Source: Pseudomonadota bacterium
GTDB taxonomy: Bacteria; Myxococcota; UBA9042; PHBI01
Assembly: GCA_005772945.1 (NCBI GenBank)
Contig: SXIE01000302.1
Coordinates: 1 to 9,455, forward strand
DNA length: 9,455 nt
Direction of reading: 5' to 3'
In this document: one piece after another, positions 1 through 6,822 of the stretch
Layout of the letters: each line of letters begins with the position of its first letter
How positions within the stretch are numbered: the first letter of the stretch is position 1
The notes under the pieces: model-generated
The model's database searches: none
Seen by the model: only the letters and a program-made list of their open reading frames with translations
Told to the model about the DNA's origin: nothing
Program-made: the position numbers and the translations under genes

Positions 1-337
1 GACGCTCACGGCCGCCGGGATCACGCTCGATCGCGTGGTCGTGCTCGAGGTCCCCGACGACCTCATCGTCGAGCGGATCACCGGGCGCCGATCCGATCCA
101 GACACCGGGACGATCTACCACCTCAGGTTCGATCCGCCGCCCGCAGGCGAAATCGCCGCGCGCGTCGTCCAGCGCTCGGACGACACCGAGAGCGCCTGCC
201 GCACGCGCCTCGCGAAGTACCACGCGGAGACCACGCCCGTGCTTCCGATGTTCGACGCCAAGGGGATCGTGCGCCGCGTCGACGGCGTCGGCACGCCCGA
301 CGAGGTCACGACGCGGGTGATCGCCGCGCTCGGCTGA
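1..337 (+). CDS. adk: Adenylate kinase, C-terminal part (5' end outside window)
   Basis: Adenylate kinase makes two ADP from ATP and AMP in the cytosol. Only the last 111 codons or so are present; the frame is open to the left edge and ends with TGA at 335-337. Visible landmarks are the end of the CORE strand (VVVLEVPDDLIVERITGRR), the LID region starting at DPDTGTIYHLRFDPP, the conserved QRSDDTE stretch after the LID with its ATP-binding arginine and two aspartates, and the terminal helix (PDEVTTRVIAALG). The LID has no zinc-binding cysteines. Between FDPP and QRSDDTE it is shorter than in E. coli Adk and resembles, from memory, the form in plant chloroplast kinases. Family assignment is firm; isoform is an inference. 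The next gene on this strand starts 191 bp downstream behind its own promoter. Confidence 0.9.
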   Translation, partial: TLTAAGITLDRVVVLEVPDDLIVERITGRRSDPDTGTIYHLRFDPPPAGEIAARVVQRSDDTESACRTRLAKYHAETTPVLPMFDAKGIVRRVDGVGTPDEVTTRVIAALG

Positions 338-339
338 GT

Positions 340-363
340 GCCGCGTCTGCGCGACGGTGCGGC
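340..363 (+). terminator. Possible hairpin terminator after adk
   Basis: Two nucleotides past the adk stop codon, GCCGC (340-344) plus GTC (345-347) can pair with GAC (353-355) and GCGGC (359-363), leaving a 3-nt bulge and a 5-nt loop. No T-run follows, so this would be an atypical terminator. In such GC-rich sequence a hairpin of this size can arise by chance. Confidence 0.22.
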
Positions 364-371
364 GGTCAGAC

Positions 372-399
372 GGTTGCCGTGTGGCAAGCAGGTTGCCGT
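372..399 (+). promoter_or_regulatory. Half-site cluster TTGCC/GGCAA/TTGCC, candidate activator site
   Basis: TTGCC at 374-378, GGCAA at 383-387 and TTGCC at 393-397 form two overlapping inverted repeats (TTGCC-N4-GGCAA and GGCAA-N5-TTGCC). The 9-mer GGTTGCCGT occurs at 372-380 and again at 391-399. The cluster lies about 105-125 bp upstream of the start point predicted from the sigma-54 element at 475-490, the usual place for an enhancer-binding protein site. Alternatively, 382-397 (TGGCAA-N5-TTGCC) is itself a weaker sigma-54-like element. The repeats are directly visible; the function is inferred. Confidence 0.4.
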
Positions 400-474
400 A
401 GACGGCCGTATGGCGAGCGCGAATGACGGGGCGGTGGGCGGCCTCTAAGGCGGATTTGCGCTCGAACGCGGGCA

Positions 475-490
475 TGGCACCGCGGTTGCT
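475..490 (+). promoter_or_regulatory. Sigma-54 (RpoN) -24/-12 promoter of the VWA lipoprotein gene
   Basis: TGGCAC (475-480), five bases, then TTGCT (486-490) match the core sigma-54 consensus TGGCAC-N5-TTGCW at every fixed position. The invariant GG (476-477) and GC (488-489) have the required 12-bp offset. Transcription would begin near 501, giving a leader of about 28 nt before the ATG at 529. Sigma-54 promoters need an AAA+ enhancer-binding activator, so the gene is probably switched on by a specific signal. Confidence 0.7.
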
Positions 491-516
491 CTAGTGGCAC
501 GTGAACGACACTCACC

Positions 517-523
517 AAGGTGG
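517..523 (+). promoter_or_regulatory. Ribosome binding site that decides the VWA protein start
   Basis: AAGGTGG differs from AAGGAGG at one position and ends 5 nt before ATG at 529-531. The in-frame GTG at 520-522 lies inside this site and so is unlikely to be the start. Confidence 0.6.
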
Positions 524-528
524 TCACG

Positions 529-2151
529 ATGCGGAGCAATGGGGTGCAGGGTGCGAGCGGGGTGCGGGTAGGAGTCGTGTGGATGGGAGCGGCGACGCTC
601 CTGTCGGCCGCGTGCGGAGCATACGAGGACGCGGGCGCGTCTCAGTGGTACCCGACGAGTTCGTACCCAACGAGCGATGCCAGCGAGCCGGCGTCCGCGG
701 CGCCGGCGAAGCAGGACCGCTACGAGGCACCCGGAACGAACCCGTTCGTGCTCGCGGCGGCCGATCCGCTCGCGACGTTTGCGGCCGATGTGGACACGGC
801 CAGCTACGACATCTTCCGACGCGATGTCGGCCTCTACGGGCAGCTTCCGAACAAGGACAGCGTGCGGCTCGAGGAGTTTGTGAACTACTTTCACTATGAC
901 TACCCGGCGCCGAGTTTCGACGACCCGACGCCGTTTCGGATCTCGGTCGAGGCGGCGCCGAGCCCGTTCTCGCCGACGACGCTCGTGCGCGTCGGGATCC
1001 AGGCCAAGGTGGTGCCGGCGGAGGCCAAGCGACCGGCGAACGTGGTCTTTCTCGTGGACGTCTCGGGCTCGATGGACGACCCGCGCAAGCTGCCGCTCGT
1101 GAAGGTCACGCTGCGGGCGGCGCTGGATGCGCTCGATCCGACCGATCGCGTGTCGATCGTGTCGTACTCGGGGAGCGTCGGCGTGCGGCTTGCGTCGACG
1201 CCGGTCTCGGAGCGGGCGGCGATCACGCGGGCTATCGACGGCCTCGACGCAGGCGGGTCGACGGCGGGCGGCGCAGGGCTGATGATGGCCTACGAACAGG
1301 CCGAGAGCCACTTCATCGATGGCGGCATCAACCACATCGTGATGTGCACGGACGGCGACTTCAATGTGGGTGCATCGAGCGACGAGGCGATGGTCAAGCT
1401 CATCACCGAGAAGCGGGCGACCGGGGTTACGCTGACGACGCTCGGGTTCGGGTCGGGCAACCTCAACGACGCGATGATGGAGAAGGTCGCCGACGCCGGC
1501 AACGGGTCGTACGCGGTCATCGCGACCGAGGACCAGGCCGTGAGCTACGCACATTCGCGCCTCTTGGCGACGCTCGTCATGGTGGCCAAGGACATGAAGA
1601 TTCAGGTGGCCTTCAACCCGGCGCGCGTGAGGGCGTATCGGCTGCTCGGATACGAGAATCGCGCGATCGCGGACTCGGATTTTCGGGTCGATGCGGTCGA
1701 TGCGGGCGAGGTGGGGTCGGGCCACGAGGTCACGGCACTGTTCGAGGTCGTGCCGACGGGAAATGCCATCCCGACGGCCGCGAATGCGCCTCCGGTGCAG
1801 GAGAGCGCGGTGGACGTGGCGGCGTCGGAGCTGCCGACGTTCGGCGGCGAGGACCTGCTGGTGACGCGCGTGCGCTACAAGGACGTTGGGGCGACGGCGG
1901 AGGACCCGGCGCACGAGGTGGGCGTCGCGGTGACGATCGATGCGCTGGACGAGGTGCTGGCGGATGCGAGCCTGGACTTCAAGTGGGCGGCGGCGGTCGC
2001 GGGGTTCGCGGAGATCCTGAAGCAGAGTCCGTTCGCGAAGGCGAGTGCGATGGGCACGATTCGGGAACTGATCGACGAGGCCAAGGGGACGAGCGCGGAT
2101 CGGCTCGAGTTCGCGGATCTGGTGAAGACCGCGGCGACGCTTGTGCGCTGA
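529..2151 (+). CDS. YfbK-type von Willebrand factor A lipoprotein
   Basis: A predicted lipoprotein of 540 aa. The N-terminus has a hydrophobic stretch ending in LLSAAC, with Cys29 as the likely lipidated residue, followed by a Ser/Pro/Ala-rich linker. Around residues 60-130 is the conserved block found ahead of the VWA domain in this family (NPF..., DPLATFAADVDTASYD, RLEEFVNYFHYDYP). The VWA domain spans about 170-345 and has complete MIDAS metal-binding residues: D177-x-S179-x-S181, T245 and D275. The C-terminal 170 residues resemble the DUF3520/YfbK C-terminal domain (RVRYKD; FKWAAAVAGFAEIL). Overall length is near that of E. coli YfbK. VWA MIDAS domains bind protein ligands through a divalent metal; the partner here is unknown. 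Start ATG is chosen from the ribosome site at 517-523. The gene is monocistronic, behind a sigma-54 promoter, and converges on the next gene. Confidence 0.88.
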   Translation: MRSNGVQGASGVRVGVVWMGAATLLSAACGAYEDAGASQWYPTSSYPTSDASEPASAAPAKQDRYEAPGTNPFVLAAADPLATFAADVDTASYDIFRRDVGLYGQLPNKDSVRLEEFVNYFHYDYPAPSFDDPTPFRISVEAAPSPFSPTTLVRVGIQAKVVPAEAKRPANVVFLVDVSGSMDDPRKLPLVKVTLRAALDALDPTDRVSIVSYSGSVGVRLASTPVSERAAITRAIDGLDAGGSTAGGAGLMMAYEQAESHFIDGGINHIVMCTDGDFNVGASSDEAMVKLITEKRATGVTLTTLGFGSGNLNDAMMEKVADAGNGSYAVIATEDQAVSYAHSRLLATLVMVAKDMKIQVAFNPARVRAYRLLGYENRAIADSDFRVDAVDAGEVGSGHEVTALFEVVPTGNAIPTAANAPPVQESAVDVAASELPTFGGEDLLVTRVRYKDVGATAEDPAHEVGVAVTIDALDEVLADASLDFKWAAAVAGFAEILKQSPFAKASAMGTIRELIDEAKGTSADRLEFADLVKTAATLVR

Positions 2152-2262
2152 CGGTTTGTGGAAACGGCAGCTCGTGCCGACCGGCCGCAGCTGCTCGCGA
2201 CCCAGCCATGGGCGGGCGAGCGGGCCGCGCAGGCCGCATTCGGCGCGAGCGATACGACGACA

Positions 2263-2308
2263 TGCCCATGGGCGTTTCATCCTGCGTGGTGGGCGCCGCC
2301 CATGGGCA
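2263..2308. terminator. 12-bp inverted repeat between convergent genes, possible bidirectional terminator
   Basis: TGCCCATGGGCG (2263-2274) and CGCCCATGGGCA (2297-2308) are perfect reverse complements separated by 22 nt. Each arm contains the self-complementary 10-mer GCCCATGGGC, and a 9-base version occurs at 2205-2213. The element sits between two converging stop codons (2151 and 2311), where a shared terminator would be expected. No T-run is present on either side, so intrinsic termination is uncertain. It may instead be a small palindromic repeat. Confidence 0.4.
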
Positions 2309-2310
2309 CG

Positions 2311-3831
2311 TCAGTCGAGACGGGTGACCTCGTCGAGGAAGATCTCGTAGAGGGGCTCGATGGTGCCGGGGAGGAGTTCGAGCGAGCCGACGCTGTCGCC
2401 GCGGCGCTCGTCGGCCTGCGAAGCGGGTTTGCGGGGTGGCGGCGGCACCTGCTGAAAGGCCTCGGCCATCTGCAGACGCCAGCGCGGGAGGCTGGCCGCG
2501 AGCGCGTCCCAGGTGTAGCGCCCGGTGCCGCGGAACCAGGCGATCGCGCCGGCGCGCTCGACGAGGCGAAGGCCGTTCGGCTCGGGGACGACCTCGCGTT
2601 GCCAGCCCGCGAGAGCCGCGCCGGCGCGCGTGAGCGTGATGCCGGTCAGGAGTCGGAAGTGGCGTGCGGGGGGGCCGGCGACGAAGATCTCCTCCCAGTG
2701 CCAGGCGACGGTGAGCGCGTCCTTGCCGCCCTCGGTGCCGTCGACGGTTCGGGTGATGCGCACGCGGACCACGCCTGGGAAGGTCGCGATACCGTCGAGG
2801 CGGCTGGCGGCGTTGGCCAAGAGATCCATCGCCGTCACGGCCTCGGACACGGCCGTGCCGCGGACCAGCATGACGCGCACGTAGCGCTCGCCCGAGGCCA
2901 CGACCATGTCTTCGCCGGCACGAAACGGAAGGCGTTGGACGATGCCGGCGCCGAAGCCGTAGAGGGCGCGCTCGGAAGTGGCGTTGGGTCGCACGTGCCA
3001 CTCGGCGTCCCAGTCGCGGCCGATGTGGGCGGCGTCCGCGAGCGGGGTGAAGGTCGGGTCGGGCGCGAGCGGATCGGTCAGCGCGGCAGGAAGCGGAGCG
3101 AGCATGGTCGATCGCGAAGGCGCGGCGTGGTTCGCCAGGGGCACTGCCGGGCTGCCCGCGAGGGTGGTGATCACCGTGCGCGCGGATACTTGCCGCGTGC
3201 TGCAAGCGAGCGCCGTCGCGTCGACGCGGCAGAGGAGGACGACGCGATCGATGCGCCTCGGTGCAAGCTTTTCGGGGCCGCCTTGGTAGAGGTCTTGCGC
3301 TATGTTGCCCTGGCCCTCGACGCGAAAGACGCGCGCGTCGCTCGGGTCTTGGGTGAACGCCAGCGGGTACCACCAGCGGCCCATGCGCTCGGGGGTCTCG
3401 CGGTCGAACACCTGCTTGCACCCGGGCGGCGACGTTCCGATCGCGAGAGGCGCGAGCCAGCCTTCGGGCGCCCTGGCGACGAGCGACCAGGCGCAATCGG
3501 CGCTCCCGTGGTGGGCGACGAGGCGGACTTCGGCGAAGCCCCCGTGTCCCGGGAAGAGGGCACGCGCATGGGTCTCGAGGCAGCTGCAGGTGTCTCCGCG
3601 ACACGTCTCGCAGCCTTCCCAGAGCTCGGCTTTCGCAAGATCGGCGAGCGTGGCGAAGGCCGTCTCCGGCGGGAGCGTGATGGGGATCGGCGGGGCGAGT
3701 GGATCGAGAACCGTGCGCAGGCGTGCGAGCCAGATGCTTGGATCCTCGCGGGTCACGGTGATCGGCGCGCGCGCGACGCAGGCGCTCCCGAGAACGACGA
3801 CGCCGAGGGTCAGGAAGGTCGCGCGTTGCAT
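2311..3831 (-). CDS. Predicted lipoprotein with a cysteine cluster, function unknown
   Basis: I do not recognise a family. From ATG at 3831 the protein has 506 aa and begins with a lipoprotein signal: Arg3, a hydrophobic stretch, then VVLGSAC with Cys18 as the lipidated residue. An in-frame ATG at 3873 would put 14 extra residues before the signal; the downstream start is preferred because GGGGGAG lies 4 nt before it and because it gives a normal signal peptide. Four cysteines (C74, C77, C82, C84; CETCRGDTCSC) could form disulfides or bind metal or a cofactor. The rest looks like a mixed alpha/beta globular domain with no membrane segments. The gene begins 85 nt after the permease-protease gene on the same strand and may be the last gene of that operon. 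It would then be the surface or periplasmic partner of the transporter; this is inference. Confidence 0.75.
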   Translation of the reverse strand: MQRATFLTLGVVVLGSACVARAPITVTREDPSIWLARLRTVLDPLAPPIPITLPPETAFATLADLAKAELWEGCETCRGDTCSCLETHARALFPGHGGFAEVRLVAHHGSADCAWSLVARAPEGWLAPLAIGTSPPGCKQVFDRETPERMGRWWYPLAFTQDPSDARVFRVEGQGNIAQDLYQGGPEKLAPRRIDRVVLLCRVDATALACSTRQVSARTVITTLAGSPAVPLANHAAPSRSTMLAPLPAALTDPLAPDPTFTPLADAAHIGRDWDAEWHVRPNATSERALYGFGAGIVQRLPFRAGEDMVVASGERYVRVMLVRGTAVSEAVTAMDLLANAASRLDGIATFPGVVRVRITRTVDGTEGGKDALTVAWHWEEIFVAGPPARHFRLLTGITLTRAGAALAGWQREVVPEPNGLRLVERAGAIAWFRGTGRYTWDALAASLPRWRLQMAEAFQQVPPPPRKPASQADERRGDSVGSLELLPGTIEPLYEIFLDEVTRLD

Positions 3832-3835
3832 GCAG

Positions 3836-3842
3836 CTCCCCC
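3836..3842 (-). promoter_or_regulatory. Ribosome binding site favouring the start at 3831
   Basis: On the minus strand this reads GGGGGAG and ends 4 nt before ATG at 3831-3829. It supports the internal ATG over the upstream ATG at 3873 and places the lipoprotein signal at the true N-terminus. Confidence 0.5.
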
Positions 3843-3916
3843 GTGTTGGTGCCGGCGGGCGCGTCGAACGCATGACGCTGCGGACCGCATCCCGGGCGCC
3901 GATCGCAGGGCGCGGA

Positions 3917-6058
3917 TCACAGAGCGAAGCCGGCGAGCGCGTAGGCCGCGTGGGCGATGAGGCCCGGGAGCAGGACGCGCGACCATTGAAAGAGCGCGCC
4001 CGTCACGAGGCCGAGCGCGATGAGCGGAACGATCGGACCTGCACCGACGTGGGCCAGTGCAAAGGCGAGCGCGCCGAGGAGGAATGACCAGCGCCGGTGG
4101 CGAGGCGGAAGCTCGGCGTGGATGGCGGCCTGGAGCCAGCCGCGAAAGAAGAGCTCTTCGGCGAGGGGGACGAGGGCGACGGCGAGCACGAGGTTCAGGA
4201 CCAGCGGCGTGTCGGTGAGCGCGGGTTGCGCAGCGTGCGGAGGCGCTACGACGGCGGCGGCGACGATTGCGGCGAGGAGGCCCGCGGCCGCTCCCATGGC
4301 GGATGCAAGCCAGGTCGTGCGAGCGCCGCCGCGGTGGCCTCCCGATACCCACGGCGTACGCAAACCGTGGCGCCCGACGACGGTGACCAGCACGAGCACG
4401 AGCGCGGCAAGCGAGTAAACTAGAACATGTTTCACATTCGGGTCGACGTCGCCGAGACCGAGGGCGCGGCCGCCGAGCGAGCGGACGGCGAAGAACATGC
4501 CCAGGCCGAGGAGGGCGCGCCACACGGTGGTGTCGCGGGCGAGGTCGTCGGCGGCGTCGTCGATCCAACGGACGGCTTGCTCGGCGGCGCGGCGGGCCTC
4601 GCGCGCGATGGCCCAGACGGCGACGAGGGCGGCGAGCGCCGAGGGGAGGTCGGGCGCCGCGGCGGCGGCGAGGAGCGGCAGCATGAGGAGCTGGACGGCG
4701 AGCGAGGTCGGGGCGCCGAGGGTGCGCACGCCGGGGAGACCGACGCCGCCGGTCAAAAAGGCGACCGAGACTGCGGCGGCGGCTCCGAGCCATACGGCGA
4801 CGAGCGAGACGAGCGTGCGCCAGGCGAGCTCGAAGGAGCCGACGGCGATGGCGACGACGAGGGTCGGCAGGCCGGAGACGAAGACGGGCAGGAGGATCCA
4901 GCGGAGCGCGCGGACTTTGCCGACGAGGGTTTCGAAGGGGGCGATGGGGAGCGGGGCAAGAAAGGCGCGCACGCCCGCGTCGCGGCGTACGGCAGCGCCG
5001 GCGCGAGAGAGGGCGACGACCGCGCCGGTGTAGGCGACCGCGAGGCCGTAGCCGGTGCCGAGGATCCCGAAGACGGCGACGGGCGGCGGGGCGATGAAGG
5101 CGAGGACGGCGAGGCCGGCTATGACCAGACAGAAGATCCAACCGAGGACGACGAGGCCGAGGGCGCCTTCGCGGTTCATGAGGATGCGCTCGGTGGCGGC
5201 CAGATCCATCGGGCGGTTCGAGCGGGCGCCGCGGCCGCCGCGTGGGGCGTCGAGGCGGTCGTAGCCGATGCGCTCGGCCAGGGCGATGGCGCCGAGGGCG
5301 AGGACCCAGAGGGCGGCGAAGACGGCGGTCGGGATGGCGAGATCGGCGCCGCCGTCGGGGCCGCCAGGGGCACCGCGCAGAGAGCGGGCGAGCGCTTCGA
5401 AGGCGCCTCCGAGGCCGGTCCAGGCACCGAGGAGATCGGCGAAGACGACGGGCTGGAGGCCGACGACGACGAGACCGATTGCGAGAATACTGATGACCCG
5501 GCGGCCGCGCGCGCGGGCGACGACGCGCGTCCAGGTGGCGAAGGCGTAACCGAGGGTCGTGAGGGCGACGAAGACGAGGAGACCGAAGGCGGCGGCGCCG
5601 AGGGCGCCTGCGGGAGAGCCGCGCGCGGACGGGCTCCAGGCGAGCGCGGCGAGGGCCGCCAAGGCGGGGACGAAGGGGTTGCGGAACCAGACGAGCACGA
5701 GGCGCGCGAGGGTCGTGACCGGGAGCTCGTCGAGGAGGGCGACGCGCAGTGGGGGGCGCAGGGTGCCGTGCTCGGGGGCGAGCTCGACGAGGCCGTAGCC
5801 GAGGATGGTCAGGACGACGCCGAGGAGCTGCCAGCTCATGGCGTGGGCGCCGGTGAGGGGATCGGTCGCGGCGTGGTCGAAGCGCGTCCAGAGGAACTGC
5901 GCGATGAGCGCGACCCAGGCGAGGGTGAGGAGGAGGAACCAGGGGATGCGCGCGCGGCCCTGGGTGGCCTCGATCCCGCCGGCGCGGAGCGAGCGACGCG
6001 TGAGGTGGCGCAGGAGGAGAAGCGCCAGCGCGCGGACTTGTGTGAACGTCGTGGTCAC
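3917..6058 (-). CDS. ABC-2-type permease fused to a CPBP (CAAX-like) intramembrane protease domain
   Basis: A polytopic inner-membrane protein of 713 aa. Residues about 40-465 hold repeated hydrophobic segments separated by Arg-rich and Gly-rich loops, as in ABC-2 export permeases; LAPLPIAPFETLVGK (368-381) looks like the cytoplasmic coupling stretch seen in such permeases. After a charged linker (485-515), the last 200 residues form a CPBP/Abi-type domain. It has the EExxxR motif (E634, E635, R639), FxxxH (F666 to H670) and a third-motif histidine (H703) that lacks the usual Asn four residues later. CPBP proteins are glutamate-dependent membrane proteases of the Rce1 fold; some are thought to act as immunity or maturation factors. 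The start is GTG at 6058, overlapping the ATPase stop by 4 nt (GTGA). The frame is open further upstream, but that part is antisense-like, Arg/Pro-rich and overlaps the ATPase gene, so it is rejected. Permease-CPBP fusions are known; substrate here is unknown. Confidence 0.85.
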   Translation of the reverse strand: MTTTFTQVRALALLLLRHLTRRSLRAGGIEATQGRARIPWFLLLTLAWVALIAQFLWTRFDHAATDPLTGAHAMSWQLLGVVLTILGYGLVELAPEHGTLRPPLRVALLDELPVTTLARLVLVWFRNPFVPALAALAALAWSPSARGSPAGALGAAAFGLLVFVALTTLGYAFATWTRVVARARGRRVISILAIGLVVVGLQPVVFADLLGAWTGLGGAFEALARSLRGAPGGPDGGADLAIPTAVFAALWVLALGAIALAERIGYDRLDAPRGGRGARSNRPMDLAATERILMNREGALGLVVLGWIFCLVIAGLAVLAFIAPPPVAVFGILGTGYGLAVAYTGAVVALSRAGAAVRRDAGVRAFLAPLPIAPFETLVGKVRALRWILLPVFVSGLPTLVVAIAVGSFELAWRTLVSLVAVWLGAAAAVSVAFLTGGVGLPGVRTLGAPTSLAVQLLMLPLLAAAAAPDLPSALAALVAVWAIAREARRAAEQAVRWIDDAADDLARDTTVWRALLGLGMFFAVRSLGGRALGLGDVDPNVKHVLVYSLAALVLVLVTVVGRHGLRTPWVSGGHRGGARTTWLASAMGAAAGLLAAIVAAAVVAPPHAAQPALTDTPLVLNLVLAVALVPLAEELFFRGWLQAAIHAELPPRHRRWSFLLGALAFALAHVGAGPIVPLIALGLVTGALFQWSRVLLPGLIAHAAYALAGFAL

Positions 6059-6822
6059 TTCACGAGCTGGAGGAAGGCGTCCTCGAGCGAGGCTTCGGGG
6101 GGAACGCCGGCTTGGGCGCGCACAGCCGCGGGCGAGCCTTCGGCGATGAGGTGGCCCTGGTCGAGGACGAGGACGCGGCTGGCGAGGCGGTCGGCCATGT
6201 CGAGGAGGTGGGTCGAGATGAGGATGGCGACGCCGGCTTGGGCGCGGGCGAGGAGGAGCTCGCGCACGCGGTGGGCGGTCGGGGGGTCGAGGCCGTTCGT
6301 CGGCTCGTCGAGGAGGAGGACGCGCGGGTCGTGGGCGAGGGCGGCGAGGAGGGCGAGCTTCTTCTTGGTGCCGTGTGAGTAGTTGCTGGTGAAGACGTCG
6401 AGCTGGGCGTCGAGATCGAGGAGCGCGATCAGCGGGGCGAGGCGCACGAGGGCGCGCTCGGGGTCGATGCCGCGGATGGCGCAGACGAAGCGCAGCGTCT
6501 CGCGGCCCGAGAGGAAGGTGTGGAAGGCGGGCTCGTCGGGGCTGTAGCCGAGCGTGGCTTTGACCGCGCGCGCGGCGTGGGTCGAGTCGCGACCCAGGAC
6601 CGTGCAGCGTCCGGTCGTGGGCTTGAGGAGCCCGAGCAGGAGCTTGAGGTTGGTCGTCTTGCCGTCGCCGTTGGGGCCGAGGAGGGCGACGACCTCGCCG
6701 GGTTGGAGGGCAAAGGAGAGATTGTGAACGGCGTGCACAGTTCCGAACGACTTGCCGAGGCCTTCGGCGAGAATGGCCGGAGAGGGCGCGGCCAGCTCGG
6801 CCCGCTCGGACAGGCCGCTCAA
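6055..6822 (-). CDS. ABC transporter ATP-binding protein
   Basis: The 255-aa cytoplasmic ATPase that powers the permease encoded next to it. All nucleotide-binding motifs are visible: Walker A GPNGDGKTT (49-57), the GYSPDEP stretch at the Q-loop position (92-98), signature YSHGT (148-152), Walker B VLLLDEP (168-174), D-loop GLD (177-179) and H-loop STH (H205). The YSxGTKKK signature form and the short C-terminus fit the drug/Na+/peptide exporter branch of ABC ATPases that work with ABC-2 permeases. Asp53 in Walker A, where Ala is usual, is odd. The likely start is TTG at 6822, which overlaps the preceding gene's stop by 4 nt (TTGA); no good ribosome site lies ahead, so translation is probably coupled. 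A somewhat later start would not remove any motif. Confidence 0.92.
   Translation of the reverse strand: MSGLSERAELAAPSPAILAEGLGKSFGTVHAVHNLSFALQPGEVVALLGPNGDGKTTNLKLLLGLLKPTTGRCTVLGRDSTHAARAVKATLGYSPDEPAFHTFLSGRETLRFVCAIRGIDPERALVRLAPLIALLDLDAQLDVFTSNYSHGTKKKLALLAALAHDPRVLLLDEPTNGLDPPTAHRVRELLLARAQAGVAILISTHLLDMADRLASRVLVLDQGHLIAEGSPAAVRAQAGVPPEASLEDAFLQLVK

Noticed and set aside
495..510. A second TGGCAC just after the sigma-54 element
   Set aside because: The matching TTGC is absent at the required distance, so it cannot be a second -24/-12 promoter.
2167..2194. GCAGCT/AGCTGC inverted repeat just after the VWA gene stop
   Set aside because: A six-bp stem with a 16-nt loop and no T-run is too weak to call; the 12-bp repeat at 2263-2308 is a better terminator candidate.
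445..2280. A 611-codon minus-strand frame opposite the VWA lipoprotein gene
   Set aside because: Arg/His-rich with no domain features, while the plus frame carries a full VWA domain with MIDAS residues.
2158..3960. A 600-codon plus-strand frame opposite the cysteine-cluster lipoprotein gene
   Set aside because: Low-complexity Arg/Gly/Ala/Glu composition. The minus-strand frame has a lipoprotein signal and ribosome site, so this one is a shadow.
4427..6382. A 651-codon plus-strand frame antisense to the permease and ATPase genes
   Set aside because: Composition is dominated by Gly, Glu, Asp and Ala with no recognisable motif. It is a shadow of GC-rich codon use on the opposite strand.
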